Source: an uncultured Bacteroidales bacterium
GTDB taxonomy: Bacteria > Bacteroidota > Bacteroidia > Bacteroidales > P3
Reading direction: 5' to 3'
DNA length: 41,085 nt
Assembly: GCA_937915785.1 (NCBI GenBank)
Contig: CALGGY010000074.1
Location: 1 to 41,085 of the forward strand
Below the pieces are notes generated by a model, which was not told where the DNA came from, did no database searches, and saw only the letters and a list, made by a program, of their open reading frames with translations. How positions within the stretch are numbered: position 1 is the stretch's first letter; each line of letters opens with the position of its first letter. The position numbers and the translations under genes were made by a program. Below are positions 6,796-15,535 of this stretch, one piece after another.

Positions 6796-9249
6796 ATATT
6801 GCCCAGTGATTTCGTGGAACCATTGGGAGGCGGTGTCGGAGCCGACGAATTTTGAGATTTGCTGCCAAGACTTTCCATTTATATCGTTAAAATCTTTCAG
6901 ATTTGCTTTTTTCGTTGGTACAGGAATAGCTTTCAGCCATTGTTCAATTGTACTTTTATCATTATCAGAAAAAACATAGTTTGGATATTTCTTCAAGAAT
7001 TGATTTATACGTCCAACACCATTAGGCATATCTGAAATCAGCAATCCATTTCCATCCACTCTCTGTTTCAGCAGAAATGACAAGCCTTCACCTGTAGTAA
7101 TGCTTGTTTTTTTATTTTTTATCTGTTCTCGTAAATCTGAATGCTTATCAATTAACTCTTTGTCAGGAAACATTTGATGAATGCTTTTGTACAGTTGTTC
7201 TGCTTTTTCTACAATGGTGAGTGCATTATTACAATCTTCGCTATTACATAGTTTACCAACACAGATTGCCAATTGAGCAGTATATTCATCACACAAGCTA
7301 TTGAATTTGTCATTTTGTTTTTTTTCTTCCTCTAATCTGATTTGTTCAGTTAGAAGTTTTTCATATTGAATTATAATTGAATCTAACTCTTCCAAGCAAT
7401 CTGATAATCCCGCCAAGTACAACTTTGGTCTAAACTCTTTCAATTTTCCAATTGTTTCTTCAATTTGAGTCGTCCTAATTTCTTTTTTCAGATTGGAAAA
7501 TTGTTTCTTTGTTTTTGAAATTAAAGCGTTTTTCTCGTCAATAGCAACATTATAGCTTTTTAGTTGTTCTGTCAAACGAGAAAAATGACGGTCTTCCTTG
7601 AATTTTTCACACTCATCAAATGACATTTGCACCATTTCTTCAGCCGTGTGAGTAGCTGAGGCAATAGAAACTAAATTCTTTAACACATTCTCTGATTGTA
7701 AAGAACTACCATTTTGTTGTAAAAAACAAGATATTTCCTCATTGAAATCTTTTAGATAGTCATCCATTGAATATTTAAAACTTTTTGACAATATGGCCTT
7801 GCATGCAACAGCACCATATCCGAAAGACTTTGCCAGTCCTAAATTATGGTAACATTCCGGCGTGTTGTTAAAGGTAATTGCCGACAACAAAGCCCCAATT
7901 TCAACTTTGTTAAGATTATGTACACTAATATGACATTTAAATGTTAATCCTTTGGGAAGTGGACGAAAGCTCACCAACAGATTTTCATTGCCATTCCCTT
8001 TGCTCAAAGGCAATACCATTCCATTTTTTGTGATTCTATATCTCTTTCTGCCAGAAATTACAACATTCTTTGTGCTATAATTGCTTATTGTATTGCCTGT
8101 TTGCTTAATATATAATGGATAATAAGAAGCACGGGGTTGACCAAAAACTCCGGTTTCTAATGAACATACGTCATCTGTGACAATATCATCAGAAAATGCA
8201 TTTCCTATATGGACTCTACCTTTAAGCTGAGCAGCTTTTGAAATATATCCAAATATGACGTCAGACAAGTCCAATTTAGGTGAAAAATGGTCTTTGGTAG
8301 TGTGTTCTATACTTTTGCTTACAGAATTATCGAAAGGATATCTGAACATTCGAGTTATTCCTATGGCACATATCTGATCGCCTCTCTTTTCAAAAAAGAC
8401 GGGAATACGAAATCCATTTTTTAATCTGTTTTTCAAAAAACCATCTTTCCCATTTTGGCCTGCATAGTATGGAGTGTGTTGATGGACTGTATCAAAAGTA
8501 TTAAACACCTCATCACTTACAGGTATCGGAGAATTCAGCCTTTCACTAAACAAATATTCCACGTTTTTGCCTTGCATATAGCCCGTACAAACAACCTTAT
8601 ACGAACCTTTCGGAACCTGTTTTTGAGTATTATTGTCTTTATATGAAAGCTCACCTCCGTTGATACTTATAGTCGGATATAGTTCTCCATCAGTATTATA
8701 TTTGAGGCTTTTCTGCTTACATTCAGCGGTCTGATGGTCTGCCCCGGATTTGAAACATGGAAACTTTTTTCGCAAATCATAATGCCTAATTTTTTGTATC
8801 CCATTGGCACATTCTTCGATATAATAGTCATCTCCCTCCTTATATAGCCAACCGCATCCATTTACTGCCTTCATTTTTTCGGAATAGTTCACTCCCCTTA
8901 TTTGTGTTGTAAATGACCTATATCCGAATGAATCATTATTATATCTATTGAGTTTTGAAAAAGAAATAATTTCCAAAACATTTCTAAAGCACCCCTTCAA
9001 GGTGCTTCCTGGGATATAGAACTTTTTATTCCCGTTTTCATCTATTATATGACAAGACCATTCTGTTTTTCTATCTTTTGGATGACCATCTCTGATGAAT
9101 AATGGAGTCATATTTTTGATTTCCACGGTTATTATGCCATCTTCTCCATCCTCAAATGGTATGTCTTGCGAAATCTTGTCCGCCCAATCGGGAAAGAAAA
9201 CCTTGTCATTCAGAGGTACAAAATTGAACGGTGCTTTTATTATTGCCAT
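6781..9249 (-). CDS. Large RAMP (Cas7-like) protein of the TIGR03986 type with long helical C-terminal region
   Basis: An 822-aa subunit of the type III effector complex. The N-terminus carries APFNFVPLNDKVF (6-18), typical of the TIGR03986 family. The RAMP core (about 40-490) has YIPGSTLKG (78-86), where Cas7 proteins bind crRNA, and ends with a glycine-rich FGYGA loop (476-480). A Cys/His cluster (C165, H172, C177) could bind zinc. Residues about 490-715 are strongly helical, Glu/Lys-rich and partly coiled-coil; residues 720-815 form another small domain. The operon has no separate Cas11 gene, so this helical part may do the small-subunit job (inference). This is the most AT-rich gene of the locus. 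It follows the TIGR04423-type gene by two bases. Confidence 0.85.
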   Translation of the reverse strand: MAIIKAPFNFVPLNDKVFFPDWADKISQDIPFEDGEDGIITVEIKNMTPLFIRDGHPKDRKTEWSCHIIDENGNKKFYIPGSTLKGCFRNVLEIISFSKLNRYNNDSFGYRSFTTQIRGVNYSEKMKAVNGCGWLYKEGDDYYIEECANGIQKIRHYDLRKKFPCFKSGADHQTAECKQKSLKYNTDGELYPTISINGGELSYKDNNTQKQVPKGSYKVVCTGYMQGKNVEYLFSERLNSPIPVSDEVFNTFDTVHQHTPYYAGQNGKDGFLKNRLKNGFRIPVFFEKRGDQICAIGITRMFRYPFDNSVSKSIEHTTKDHFSPKLDLSDVIFGYISKAAQLKGRVHIGNAFSDDIVTDDVCSLETGVFGQPRASYYPLYIKQTGNTISNYSTKNVVISGRKRYRITKNGMVLPLSKGNGNENLLVSFRPLPKGLTFKCHISVHNLNKVEIGALLSAITFNNTPECYHNLGLAKSFGYGAVACKAILSKSFKYSMDDYLKDFNEEISCFLQQNGSSLQSENVLKNLVSIASATHTAEEMVQMSFDECEKFKEDRHFSRLTEQLKSYNVAIDEKNALISKTKKQFSNLKKEIRTTQIEETIGKLKEFRPKLYLAGLSDCLEELDSIIIQYEKLLTEQIRLEEEKKQNDKFNSLCDEYTAQLAICVGKLCNSEDCNNALTIVEKAEQLYKSIHQMFPDKELIDKHSDLREQIKNKKTSITTGEGLSFLLKQRVDGNGLLISDMPNGVGRINQFLKKYPNYVFSDNDKSTIEQWLKAIPVPTKKANLKDFNDINGKSWQQISKFVGSDTASQWFHEITGQYDTEN

Positions 9250-9251
9250 AA

Positions 9252-9635
9252 CTATTCCTCCTTATTATTGTTATCAAATCCAACAAAAACCAATTCGGCA
9301 GGCTGCAGAACCTGCATGTCTTCGCATAGGCCGTCTGGTTGCTCTTTCCAGAATTGTTTGAATTTCAGTCTTTTGCCGTCCATTCTGTGCGAATGGAACA
9401 CTTGCTCTTGAGCCTCGCCCTCCAGACGGTCCGTTTCGTAACTTTTTACGGTGTACTTCCCGTCCACATATTTGATGCTGACGGATTTTTTGCCATCGTA
9501 CAGTTGACCTTCGATGATGAACGGATTGGCAGCGTCGGCTATTTCAAGTTCAAAAGCCTTATTGTCAAAAACTTGTGGCTGTTTCTCGTCGCTGTACCAA
9601 AGGTATCCTTGATATGTTGATTTCTCTATTTTCAT
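9252..9635 (-). CDS. Type III CRISPR-associated small protein, TIGR04423 type
   Basis: A 127-aa protein starting with a YQGYLWYSD segment (8-16), which I recognise from the TIGR04423 family that occurs only in type III CRISPR loci. The sequence alternates short hydrophobic strands with polar turns, so it looks beta-rich rather than helical, which argues against it being the Cas11 small subunit. Its position inside the effector genes, one base after the two-Cas7 gene and two bases before the large RAMP gene, suggests a complex component, perhaps at the place Csx19 holds in other III-D systems. No catalytic motif is visible. Confidence 0.75.
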   Translation of the reverse strand: MKIEKSTYQGYLWYSDEKQPQVFDNKAFELEIADAANPFIIEGQLYDGKKSVSIKYVDGKYTVKSYETDRLEGEAQEQVFHSHRMDGKRLKFKQFWKEQPDGLCEDMQVLQPAELVFVGFDNNNKEE

Positions 9636-9636
9636 T

Positions 9637-11001
9637 TTACTTCTCCTTTTTGGTTAAACTTCCTGTAAAGACACCATTGCCACGATTTACGCCTCCGCCA
9701 AGTGGCAGCATTCCGTTGCAAACGTCGCTCAAAGCCGCTTCAAACGCCTTTTGAACGTTTTCGTCGCCTTCAAACGCCTTGTTGTTTGCCAATATCCGAA
9801 ACTCGAAGGTTTTACCCTTGCCATACGTAACTTTCTCCTGAAACAATGCGCCGTCTATTGCTCCACCCGTAAAGCGGTCGATGGAAACGTGATTTAGGAT
9901 TTTGTCTTCAAACGCCTTATTTTCAATAATATCCGAAAAAATCAAATTGCCACGAACTTGTTTTTTCTCTTCCTGTTTTTCATAGCCAAACAATGCTTGA
10001 ACTGCTTCATTCTCATTGCCGACTTTCGGCTCTTTGTCGCCAGTGTAACCAGCAAAACGCTCTTTCAGGCGGTTATAGTGAAATGCCGTGCGGTGAGCCA
10101 AAGCTCCTTTGACGGACGTGGCAGGAATCAGCACAAGTTCTTCCGACAAATGTCCATGAAAATCATCGTCCCACACAACTTTCCTTTCTTTCACTGGTGT
10201 CATGTCGGCTTCGTCATCGCCAAAGCCACTGCCGAAGAGGAAGAAATCGTCGGGCGTGAGCGTGAGTTTGTACTCGGTCCAGCCTTGTGTGGCTGATGGC
10301 TTTGCTTCGGTTTTCTCCCAACCGTCCCAGCTTTCCGAAAGGTTGGAAGACTTCTTCAAATACAAATCCAATTCGTTTGGTTCGGTCAAATCTAAATGAC
10401 GAGTATATAACTCCTTAACCTCAATCTCGCCGAATCCGCTACGTGTGCCGCCACCAATGCGGAACTGTTTGCTCTGAATCTGCGCCAAAATGTGGTTGAA
10501 GTTTTCGATAGTCTCACTTTTCGCCACCATCTCCAACTCAAAGCAAAAGCGTGTGCCGGCAAAAACCACCTGTTCGTCGAATTTGCCATGATTTGCACTA
10601 ACACCTTTATCGTTGATTCGAACATGCTGGCGGATAGGGAGTTCGTCGTACAGTTTCAGCAACGAATCTTCTTTTGCTTTTAGGTTCATTCCGTCAACCA
10701 CCTTGCCTTCGGAGTTGAGAATTTTGGCTTCCGTGAAAATTATTTCGGAGCCTCGCCCATCTCTTTTATCCTGATAACCAAAAATTTGCTTTATGTCAAA
10801 TTCGGTGGGTTTCACCTCTTCAATCATGTGCCTCACCACGCCAGCAATAGCCGTTCCCGGAATGTAGGGCAGACCGTTGACGTCGGTCGCCACGAGTGCG
10901 TCAGTGAGTATGTCTTTTTCGCCACTGCCTACGGCAAGCGGTGTCGTAGCTTCAATTATCAACCGCGCCAAAAAGCGGTGAGTGTATTCTGATGTTTTCA
11001 T
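9637..11001 (-). CDS. Tandem two-domain Cas7 (RAMP) protein
   Basis: A 454-aa effector-complex protein made of two Cas7-like units. Unit 1 (about 8-200) has D30-D35-D40 acidic positions before YIPGTAIAG (46-54), where the target-RNA-cutting aspartate of Csm3-type proteins lies, and a GGGTRSGFG loop (183-191). Unit 2 (about 242-450) repeats the plan: an acidic loop GDDEAD, then LIPATSVKGA (291-300), then LPLGGGVNRGNG near the C-terminus. Two-Cas7 fusions are known in III-D-type complexes. Each unit would cover one segment of the guide RNA, and both may cut target RNA. Its start overlaps the csx10 stop by four bases. Confidence 0.88.
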   Translation of the reverse strand: MKTSEYTHRFLARLIIEATTPLAVGSGEKDILTDALVATDVNGLPYIPGTAIAGVVRHMIEEVKPTEFDIKQIFGYQDKRDGRGSEIIFTEAKILNSEGKVVDGMNLKAKEDSLLKLYDELPIRQHVRINDKGVSANHGKFDEQVVFAGTRFCFELEMVAKSETIENFNHILAQIQSKQFRIGGGTRSGFGEIEVKELYTRHLDLTEPNELDLYLKKSSNLSESWDGWEKTEAKPSATQGWTEYKLTLTPDDFFLFGSGFGDDEADMTPVKERKVVWDDDFHGHLSEELVLIPATSVKGALAHRTAFHYNRLKERFAGYTGDKEPKVGNENEAVQALFGYEKQEEKKQVRGNLIFSDIIENKAFEDKILNHVSIDRFTGGAIDGALFQEKVTYGKGKTFEFRILANNKAFEGDENVQKAFEAALSDVCNGMLPLGGGVNRGNGVFTGSLTKKEK

Positions 11002-12425
11002 TTGTCATCCTCCTTTCTGCATTTCTTTGCCATTTCGGAAGCAAGATTTACCAAGGCTTCGCGAATGTTTTTGTCGTTGCAACCATTCATAAACTCCTCT
11101 AACTTGTTTTTGCGACTTCCGTCCCAATCCGACGACTTCACACCATGTGAAATATAAGTAATTACATTTCCCTTGATTTTATTGTCATCTTTCGTGGCCA
11201 TGGCTATACCTCGAATTGCGCCCCATTGCGAAGCGAATTTCTCTTTTCTAAATTTCAGATAATTAGCACTAACCCATTTGTTTACCTTCTTATATATGTC
11301 GTTATCTGAATTCTCCTTTGATTTTTGCTTTCCGATATACTGCAACAAAGTTGTGTCACTTAGCGATTTCTCACCTGTCGTAGGCTTTTCCCTCTCGTTT
11401 ATGATAGAAAAGGCAACTTTGCCGTCGTCGCCCGCCTTCAAAAATTCGGGATTGTAAATCACCTTGCCAAAGCCTTCGTTGTTATATGAACCAATGTATT
11501 GTGATTTCAAATCGAGATTGTTGCAATCGCTGACATCCACCACAAACACACTGCCTTTCTCAATGCCGCAACGGTCGGTGTCGAAGCATTGGCGCTGATA
11601 GTTCCATGGTGCATATTGGAAGGTGCGAATTTGCGATTTGCACCAAAGGATTTCTGCTTTTTCGGGCAAACCCAACGCTTGTGCCGAAGGTTGGAATGTC
11701 GGTTGTCCGTAGTCGTCCAAGAAAATCAAACGACCATCGGCATAGACGGTAACAAGGTTGTTTTCAGCATTGCCACTTTCAATCTCACTGAAGTTGCACA
11801 CCGAAATTTCCACCAACCCATATTGCGCTGTGCGTGAGCGACCTACACGTCTTTTGCCTTCCAAAGCCGATTTTATTTCTGCCGCCAAATCGTCATTATC
11901 AACTTGAACCTCAAAGTAGAGCAAAAGTCCTTTCTGCAACGACTCGTAGCCGTACATCTGCTCATCTTTCGAGCGGCGTTTTTCTCTGTCGTATGCCGAC
12001 TTAATAGCAAAGTTGGTGTCGGTCTTTACCTCTTTTGCCTCATTAATAGTAAATGTGTAGAAGCCCGAACGGCATTGCTTTAGCTGCTTTTTCTTCATCT
12101 CGTCACTTTCCAAATTGGGCACAAGGTGATGAACATAAACCTCGCCGTCGGTAACCTTGCTCAACTTCGGATAATACAACGAGGCCGGAATTTTCAGTCC
12201 GCGAACCTCGCCGTTCGACGGGTGCGCATCGCCGAAACGGACTTTTCCGCTATGGAAAATCTCCATAGCCTTTTCGTTTCCCAACTCAGCGTACTTGCTT
12301 GCCACAATGCCAAGGAAGCAACTGCCCGGAATGAAATCCAACGTCTTGTTTGGTCCTTCGGTGGCGGCTTTCTGGTTGAGAATCACATCTGAAAGCAACT
12401 CGCATTTGAATTTCAACGTTTTCAT
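10998..12425 (-). CDS. csx10: Csx10-type Cas5-like RAMP protein
   Basis: A 475-aa protein with a RAMP domain carrying FIPGSCFLG (31-39) and the VGRSRTAQYG motif (194-203), which is characteristic of Csx10, the Cas5-like subunit of subtype III-D. A second glycine-rich turn (YIGSYNNEGFG, about 311-321) marks the end of the second half. Beyond about 360 the protein is helical and Lys/Glu-rich, a possible contact surface or part of a small-subunit function. It would cap the 5' handle of the guide RNA next to Cas10. It overlaps both neighbours by four bases, so the effector genes are tightly coupled. Calling it Csx10 rather than another long Cas5 form rests on the motif and operon context. Confidence 0.8.
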   Translation of the reverse strand: MKTLKFKCELLSDVILNQKAATEGPNKTLDFIPGSCFLGIVASKYAELGNEKAMEIFHSGKVRFGDAHPSNGEVRGLKIPASLYYPKLSKVTDGEVYVHHLVPNLESDEMKKKQLKQCRSGFYTFTINEAKEVKTDTNFAIKSAYDREKRRSKDEQMYGYESLQKGLLLYFEVQVDNDDLAAEIKSALEGKRRVGRSRTAQYGLVEISVCNFSEIESGNAENNLVTVYADGRLIFLDDYGQPTFQPSAQALGLPEKAEILWCKSQIRTFQYAPWNYQRQCFDTDRCGIEKGSVFVVDVSDCNNLDLKSQYIGSYNNEGFGKVIYNPEFLKAGDDGKVAFSIINEREKPTTGEKSLSDTTLLQYIGKQKSKENSDNDIYKKVNKWVSANYLKFRKEKFASQWGAIRGIAMATKDDNKIKGNVITYISHGVKSSDWDGSRKNKLEEFMNGCNDKNIREALVNLASEMAKKCRKEDDK

Positions 12426-13003
12426 TGTTCACCTCCTTCCTTTTCTACTGATACAGAATATATTGTACAACGTCCCAAGCCACGATTGCGGTTTTGCCCC
12501 ATGCGCTTGATGAAACCAAAGGAATTTTTTATCTCATCAGTCAAATCTTGCGGCACACCGTGAATCTCGCCGTGCAACGTGCATGGCACAACCACCTCTA
12601 TTTTACGCAGACTATGCTCTTTGGCGATGCCGTCATTGTCGATAGCCGTGCTGGCAATGTCGCGATACATGAAACGAGCGGCTTTATTGGATACAATGGC
12701 ATCATACTCATTTGTTTCCAATAGGGCATTGGCGAAAAACATCGTCCCCCTCCTTACGTCGTATTTTTCTTTTTCAACCTCAGAACCAAACGCTTCGGCT
12801 AACTCAGTGTCGTTCAGGTCTTTTCCTTGCAAATGGCGGATTTCCTCAACCGCCTCACGAATCAGACCTTTCATCGTTTTGCCCGGAACGAAAGGCATAC
12901 CGTTTTCATCTTTCACCACCAACGCATCCACGTCGGCACCAGCTGCCAAACCGCTGCCACAATGCCAATCGGTGTGAAATTCTATTTTATAATGTATTAT
13001 CAT
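12422..13003 (-). CDS. Single-domain Cas7 (Csm3-like RAMP) protein
   Basis: A 193-aa Cas7 backbone protein. The N-terminus has an HCGSG turn (14-18), D24 and D26 in the loop where Csm3 has its RNA-cutting aspartate, then FVPGKTMKG (38-46). The glycine-rich guide-binding loop GQNRNRGLG lies at 169-177. It overlaps cas10 and csx10 by four bases on either side. Because this complex also has the two-unit Cas7 protein and the large RAMP protein, I infer a fixed-length complex made of different Cas7 units rather than a repeating filament. Confidence 0.88.
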   Translation of the reverse strand: MIIHYKIEFHTDWHCGSGLAAGADVDALVVKDENGMPFVPGKTMKGLIREAVEEIRHLQGKDLNDTELAEAFGSEVEKEKYDVRRGTMFFANALLETNEYDAIVSNKAARFMYRDIASTAIDNDGIAKEHSLRKIEVVVPCTLHGEIHGVPQDLTDEIKNSFGFIKRMGQNRNRGLGRCTIYSVSVEKEGGEQ

Positions 13004-14526
13004 TTTGCATCCTCCTTTGTCTCTTGATTGTTGATAGTGTGAATGGCAAGAATGTCGTAAACAGGATAAACGGTTACTTCCTTGTCGTTGCCATCTTTTC
13101 TCACCGTTTTTATTACGCCTTTTGTTACTTCATCTACAAACTCCTGCATTGATGTTATGGACTTCAGACGCTGCAACTTCTGATTTGCCATTTCCGTGTT
13201 ATCGTGCAAAAGCGAAAGCCATTGGCGCAGATGCGACTTGACGGCGTTGCCTTCTTTGCCTTCCAACTTGTTAGAATGCGTTATCAAATTCTCCACAGTC
13301 CAGCGGCTCGCCTCTTTCTTTTCATTTATATAATAAGGTCCGAACTCGAAACTGATATTCTCTTGCGGCGTGAGTTCGCGCTTGACAATGGCTTCGAAAT
13401 CTTCTGTAAACGAGTCTTGAACCTTGTGGAACATTAGGCACGATTTTGCCAACCCGCCGTCCGCCAATCCTGCTTTCGCATCCTTCTTGGCTCGAGAACA
13501 GAGGGCTTCGGCAAGGTTATAACCATAATAAAATGGATATGACGATTTTATGTAGGCAATGCCAGCGCAAGCGGTAAGATTGCCGAATTTCAGATTGTTA
13601 TATTGCGTAACAAAACTTGTTTTCGTTTCAAATTGCTTAATAAACTCCGTTACATACTCAAGAGCGATGTCGGCACGGCAAATCACCGTGAAGTCATCGC
13701 CACCGAGCACAATCGGGCGAATGGGAATGAACTTCTCCTCGTTGAATTTTTGTTTTATTGACTTATATGCCTCAACAGCAGCATCTTTCGTTGCTTTGTC
13801 CAACGATTTAGAAAATTTTTTGAACTGTTCTTCGTTCGTTCCAATTGCCTGCACCACTTGCCCCAATCCATTGCCGTCGGCGTGGATGATGGCTATCCAA
13901 TCGTTCTTTTCGGACATATCCTCAATGTCGTAGGCGATCTGACCGTCTGAAATATCATTCATATCGAAAGCCGTCTTGCACAATTTCTTAGTGGTGCGTT
14001 TTCTTTTACCATACGGGTCTTCATAAAGTTTTGAACGAGTTGCGGCATCGATATATTCGCCGTCTTTTTCTAAAACCACTGGCAATCCCGTCTGCCGACT
14101 TCTCTCAATGCACATCAATCCGAGCGTCTGGCTGCGCATGGACTTATTGCGCTGAATGCGAAGTCGTTTCTCCAACTCGTTGACGGCTTTAGCAAAGTCA
14201 TCTTCAAACGCCACTACCGCCTGACTTACAGTTATGCCGGGCGCAAATTCTGCTATCGTTTTTGGAAATATGCGCACTATCTTTTGGCAATCTTCATAAC
14301 TGTCGAAGATGTACTTGATGTTTCCTGCAGCGTGAAGAATTGAACCATAATTTTTCGTTTTGTCATATTCCACGAATGTGTTTCCGACGATTTCTTCAAA
14401 CTTTGTAGTGCATATTTCCTCCACGAGTTCGCTCGCGCCTACAATCTCGCGCAGCTTGTTGGTCTGAAAAATGAAGCCTTGAATGCCTTGCACCGCAGCT
14501 CCATAGAGGTATTTACTGTTGCTCAT
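13000..14526 (-). CDS. cas10: Cas10 (large type III subunit) with GGDD palm, no HD domain
   Basis: A 508-aa Cas10. The start at 14526 gives the family N-terminus YGAAVQGIQGFIF; an in-frame ATG at 14550 adds eight residues and overlaps cas6 more. HADGNGLG (215-222) and the GGDD motif (275-278) form the palm/cyclase site that makes cyclic oligoadenylate from ATP when target RNA binds. No N-terminal HD nuclease domain is present: the protein begins at the first palm segment, so single-stranded DNA cutting is not expected. Output should be second-messenger signalling, consistent with two CARF nucleases downstream. No four-cysteine zinc finger is obvious. It overlaps cas6 by 14 bases and the next gene by four. 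Confidence 0.93.
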   Translation of the reverse strand: MSNSKYLYGAAVQGIQGFIFQTNKLREIVGASELVEEICTTKFEEIVGNTFVEYDKTKNYGSILHAAGNIKYIFDSYEDCQKIVRIFPKTIAEFAPGITVSQAVVAFEDDFAKAVNELEKRLRIQRNKSMRSQTLGLMCIERSRQTGLPVVLEKDGEYIDAATRSKLYEDPYGKRKRTTKKLCKTAFDMNDISDGQIAYDIEDMSEKNDWIAIIHADGNGLGQVVQAIGTNEEQFKKFSKSLDKATKDAAVEAYKSIKQKFNEEKFIPIRPIVLGGDDFTVICRADIALEYVTEFIKQFETKTSFVTQYNNLKFGNLTACAGIAYIKSSYPFYYGYNLAEALCSRAKKDAKAGLADGGLAKSCLMFHKVQDSFTEDFEAIVKRELTPQENISFEFGPYYINEKKEASRWTVENLITHSNKLEGKEGNAVKSHLRQWLSLLHDNTEMANQKLQRLKSITSMQEFVDEVTKGVIKTVRKDGNDKEVTVYPVYDILAIHTINNQETKEDAK

Positions 14527-15217
14527 ATATATTGTTGTTTGCGTTATCAATAGATTTTATGGTTCCCATTCCCAAGCTCACGCCCTTCCCCAAGCCTATG
14601 TAGTCCGGCAGGCTGACGTTGCTCTTGAACTCCACGTCGAACGACATCATTTTCACTCCTTTGTAGCGGGTCAGGCGCGGCTCGTCCATCGCCAATATCT
14701 TGCACCCCACCTGCTTCTCGAAATGTATCCCCACACCTTTGGCAAACGAGAGTATATTGCCCACCAGCAAACTCTCCAACATGTCATAGCGCTCCGCCAA
14801 ACTCTCCATCTGCCTGTACTTGGCGTAATTGCCCTGGTTCAGCGGAAGCCATTTGCGAATACGATAAGTAAACATGTCGCTCCACACCTGCACCAGCACA
14901 CTGTACGCCCTCACCGTATCCACTTCGAGCCGCTCGGCACGACCGCCAATCATCACATCCATGCTCCCGGCCGAAAAAAACTTCCCTATCTCCTCAGCAC
15001 CCTCGCCCACACACACCATCGCAGCACGGCCGCCTATGCGCTTGTACTGTATCAACGGATACGAGTAACGCTCGCCATCCTCCAAATGATTGTGAAACAG
15101 CACAATATCTTCACGGCCTTCCAAAAGCTTCAGCACAGCACCGCGCAACAATGGTATCTCACTCATCCTCAACTCATTAGCGAAACGCAACAGCAAAACA
15201 TTCAGTTTGTCATTCAT
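14513..15217 (-). CDS. cas6: CRISPR RNA-processing endonuclease Cas6 (Cas6b-like)
   Basis: A 234-aa protein and first gene of the CRISPR operon. The LRGAVLKLLEG segment (25-35), FHNH (41-44) and SYPLIQYKRIGGRAA (52-66) match the N-terminal part of the Cas6b family found in Bacteroidota. The C-terminal part ends with a glycine-rich LGKGVSLGMGTIK turn, as in other Cas6 proteins. It would cut the long CRISPR transcript within each repeat to release guide RNAs. Having it as the leading gene, overlapping cas10, implies the operon is meant to serve an array, though none lies in this window. Upstream, a TATATTTG box (minus strand, 15278-15271) is the best promoter candidate. Confidence 0.85.
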   Translation of the reverse strand: MNDKLNVLLLRFANELRMSEIPLLRGAVLKLLEGREDIVLFHNHLEDGERYSYPLIQYKRIGGRAAMVCVGEGAEEIGKFFSAGSMDVMIGGRAERLEVDTVRAYSVLVQVWSDMFTYRIRKWLPLNQGNYAKYRQMESLAERYDMLESLLVGNILSFAKGVGIHFEKQVGCKILAMDEPRLTRYKGVKMMSFDVEFKSNVSLPDYIGLGKGVSLGMGTIKSIDNANNNIYEQQ

Positions 15218-15535
15218 AATTTATTGTAAATTAACACATTAAAAACAAAACATAATCAAACATAATCATGCAAATATACACTATTTATCGTTACTCGGCC
15301 CACTTCTGCAAGCTTTAGTTTTCAACATTTTGTTAATAAGCACAAATACACTCCCCCAATCTGCCACAAACAAACCCCAACACATCACCTGCCACACACA
15401 AAACTCCCTATCCGTCAGCATTTTCCATAAAAAATTTGCTCATTTCCGAAAAAAATCATACCTTTGCAAAAATTTTTTGAAGGAATGTAGAATACAGCAC
15501 AAACACCAACCACCAAAAACATAGGAGAGGGCATT
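15218..15535. other. Divergent intergenic region between cas6 and corA
   Basis: A 318-bp AT-rich gap. It holds a promoter for corA near 15436-15466 and a weaker -7-like box for cas6 at 15271-15278 (CAAATATA read on the plus strand), for which I find no TTG at the right distance. I see no repeats, array leader or RNA gene in it. Confidence 0.7.
15436..15466 (+). promoter_or_regulatory. Promoter for corA (Bacteroidota type)
   Basis: TTG at 15436-15438, a 20-bp spacer, then TACCTTTG at 15459-15466, matching the Bacteroidota TTG / TAnnTTTG pattern. It lies about 70 bp before the corA start. Confidence 0.65.

Noticed and set aside
9252..9635. 127-aa protein as Cas11 small subunit
   Set aside because: It appears beta-rich, whereas Cas11 proteins are helical.
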